64,000 nt of DNA from Hippasteria phrygiana (lineage: Eukaryota; Echinodermata; Asteroidea; Valvatida; Goniasteridae), in NCBI GenBank assembly GCA_037893225.1, contig JAZGUH010000628.1, positions 310,001 through 374,000 on the forward strand, read 5' to 3'. The position numbers and the translations under genes are program-made. Under the pieces are notes generated by a model. It did not search any database. It was not told where the DNA came from and saw nothing but the letters and a program-made list of their open reading frames with translations. Positions 63,290 through 64,000 of this stretch are shown piece by piece (positions within the stretch are counted from its first letter, which is position 1; each line of letters opens with the position of its first letter).

Positions 63290-63479
63290 TTAACCACTTC
63301 ACCCTGGCTGTTTATAATGGGCCGCCAGTATGCCATACGGGCTTGTGCAGCCAAGCGTAATGCCCACAATAACCGAACAATTGACTGAATATGCAGAAAA
63401 TGCGTGTAGCTGTCAACCGGCCAGGTGGTTGTTTTTTCCAAACTGCTGCTATAGCCGGCATCCGTAATCAATGGGTTAA
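63290..63479 (+). mobile_element. TTAA-MITE (piggyBac-like), 190-bp copy
   Basis: It starts TTAACCACTTC and ends AATGGGTTAA, with GTGCAGCCAAGCGTAATG and GTCAACCGGCCAGGTGG inside. Confidence 0.85.
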
Positions 63480-63770
63480 GAAGCTGATTGTGTTTTAAAT
63501 TTGGAATGTTGTTCAAAATAAAAAAAAAATTCAGAATTTAAAAAGAAAAATTGACATTCTCAAAAATAGCTGTTACTAAAAAATATTTGCGAGAGGGTAG
63601 TCTGATGTTTTTCCCCCTCCCTTCCTGCATTGTGCCTGTAAAAAAAAGTGGTTCAATTAAGTGTATTATACTATTTGATATAGGGTCATTCTATACATTT
63701 GGGGTCGAAAAGTGTGACTTTTTTGGTGCCCCTGTTACACCTGACCTGTGTAATTTCCCATCAAGTATCA

Positions 63771-63950
63771 TTAACCAGTTCGCGTCGGGTGACGTGTATG
63801 CACGCACTCATCGAGGCAAGGATCCAGCGGAAATATCTGTCAGCGACCGGATCGCAGTGAGCGAGGCCAGGGTGTGCTACCCGCTGATAAAGGCCAGAGC
63901 CCGTCTGGCACCCAGGCTCGTGAAAAATAATCCCGGCATGAACTGGTTAA
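63771..63950 (+). mobile_element. TTAACCAGTTCGCGTC element, copy 2 (180 bp)
   Basis: TTAACCAGTTCGCG at the left and ATGAACTGGTTAA at the right. The TTAA ends suggest the same kind of integration as the other TTAA families, but the internal sequence is unrelated to them. Confidence 0.85.
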
Positions 63951-63985
63951 AATCCACTTCACGCTATGTTTTACTTGTTTGGCAG

Positions 63986-64000
63986 GTACTTTGCTTTACA
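63986..64000 (+). CDS. ATOSA: Possible start of ATOS exon 7 at the window edge
   Basis: A pyrimidine-rich acceptor TTGTTTGGCAG ends at 63985, and the following bases are open in phase 0 (VLCFT). Only the first residue could fit the family, so the real next exon may lie beyond the window. Confidence 0.2.

Overview
This is a repeat-rich, intron-rich animal nuclear DNA window. Nothing bacterial or viral is seen. Two spliced plus-strand genes are resolved by protein similarity together with reading-phase agreement across every GT/AG junction: a complete TEX9 orthologue (11 coding exons, 450 codons) and the first 810 codons of an ATOS-family gene (ATOSA/FAM214A type), which continues past the right edge. 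The gene set, the tRNA-headed SINEs and the large number of foldback elements suggest an invertebrate deuterostome. An echinoderm is my best guess and amphioxus or a hemichordate is the alternative. The species cannot be fixed from sequence alone.

Layout. Positions 1-9385 are an AT/pyrimidine-rich satellite of about 60-62 bp monomers (about 150 copies), organised in a 28-monomer, 1,730 bp higher-order repeat. Positions 9386-9850 hold a C-tract/G-tract foldback and the short TEX9 promoter. TEX9 runs from 9851 to 25223, and its introns are packed with MITEs, two hAT-like elements with perfect 8-bp target duplications, and SINEs. Positions 25224-28570 are intergenic: SINEs, a C22 tract and a foldback. 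The ATOS gene starts with a 16-nt coding exon at 28807-28822, followed by a 17.6 kb intron. Further exons lie at 46455-46726, 56181-56392, 57444-57569, 59466-61128 and 62354-62494. Its introns carry TTAA-flanked piggyBac-like MITEs, a 1.2 kb tandem duplication, a broken non-LTR reverse transcriptase, a 16-bp and a 20-bp minisatellite, a long palindrome beside exon 3, and a striking abundance of the self-complementary motif TACATGTA.

The two genes are not known to act in one pathway. TEX9 is a coiled-coil protein linked to centrosome/cilia and testis, and ATOS proteins are nuclear transcriptional regulators. In human, TEX9 and ATOSA lie a few megabases apart on 15q21, so their adjacency here probably preserves an ancient linkage. 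No complete transposase or other autonomous system was found. The most notable structures are the satellite higher-order repeat, a foldback element carrying a SAP-domain exon, a MITE with a CRE palindrome in each terminus, 70-bp TTAA elements, and the exon-proximal palindrome.
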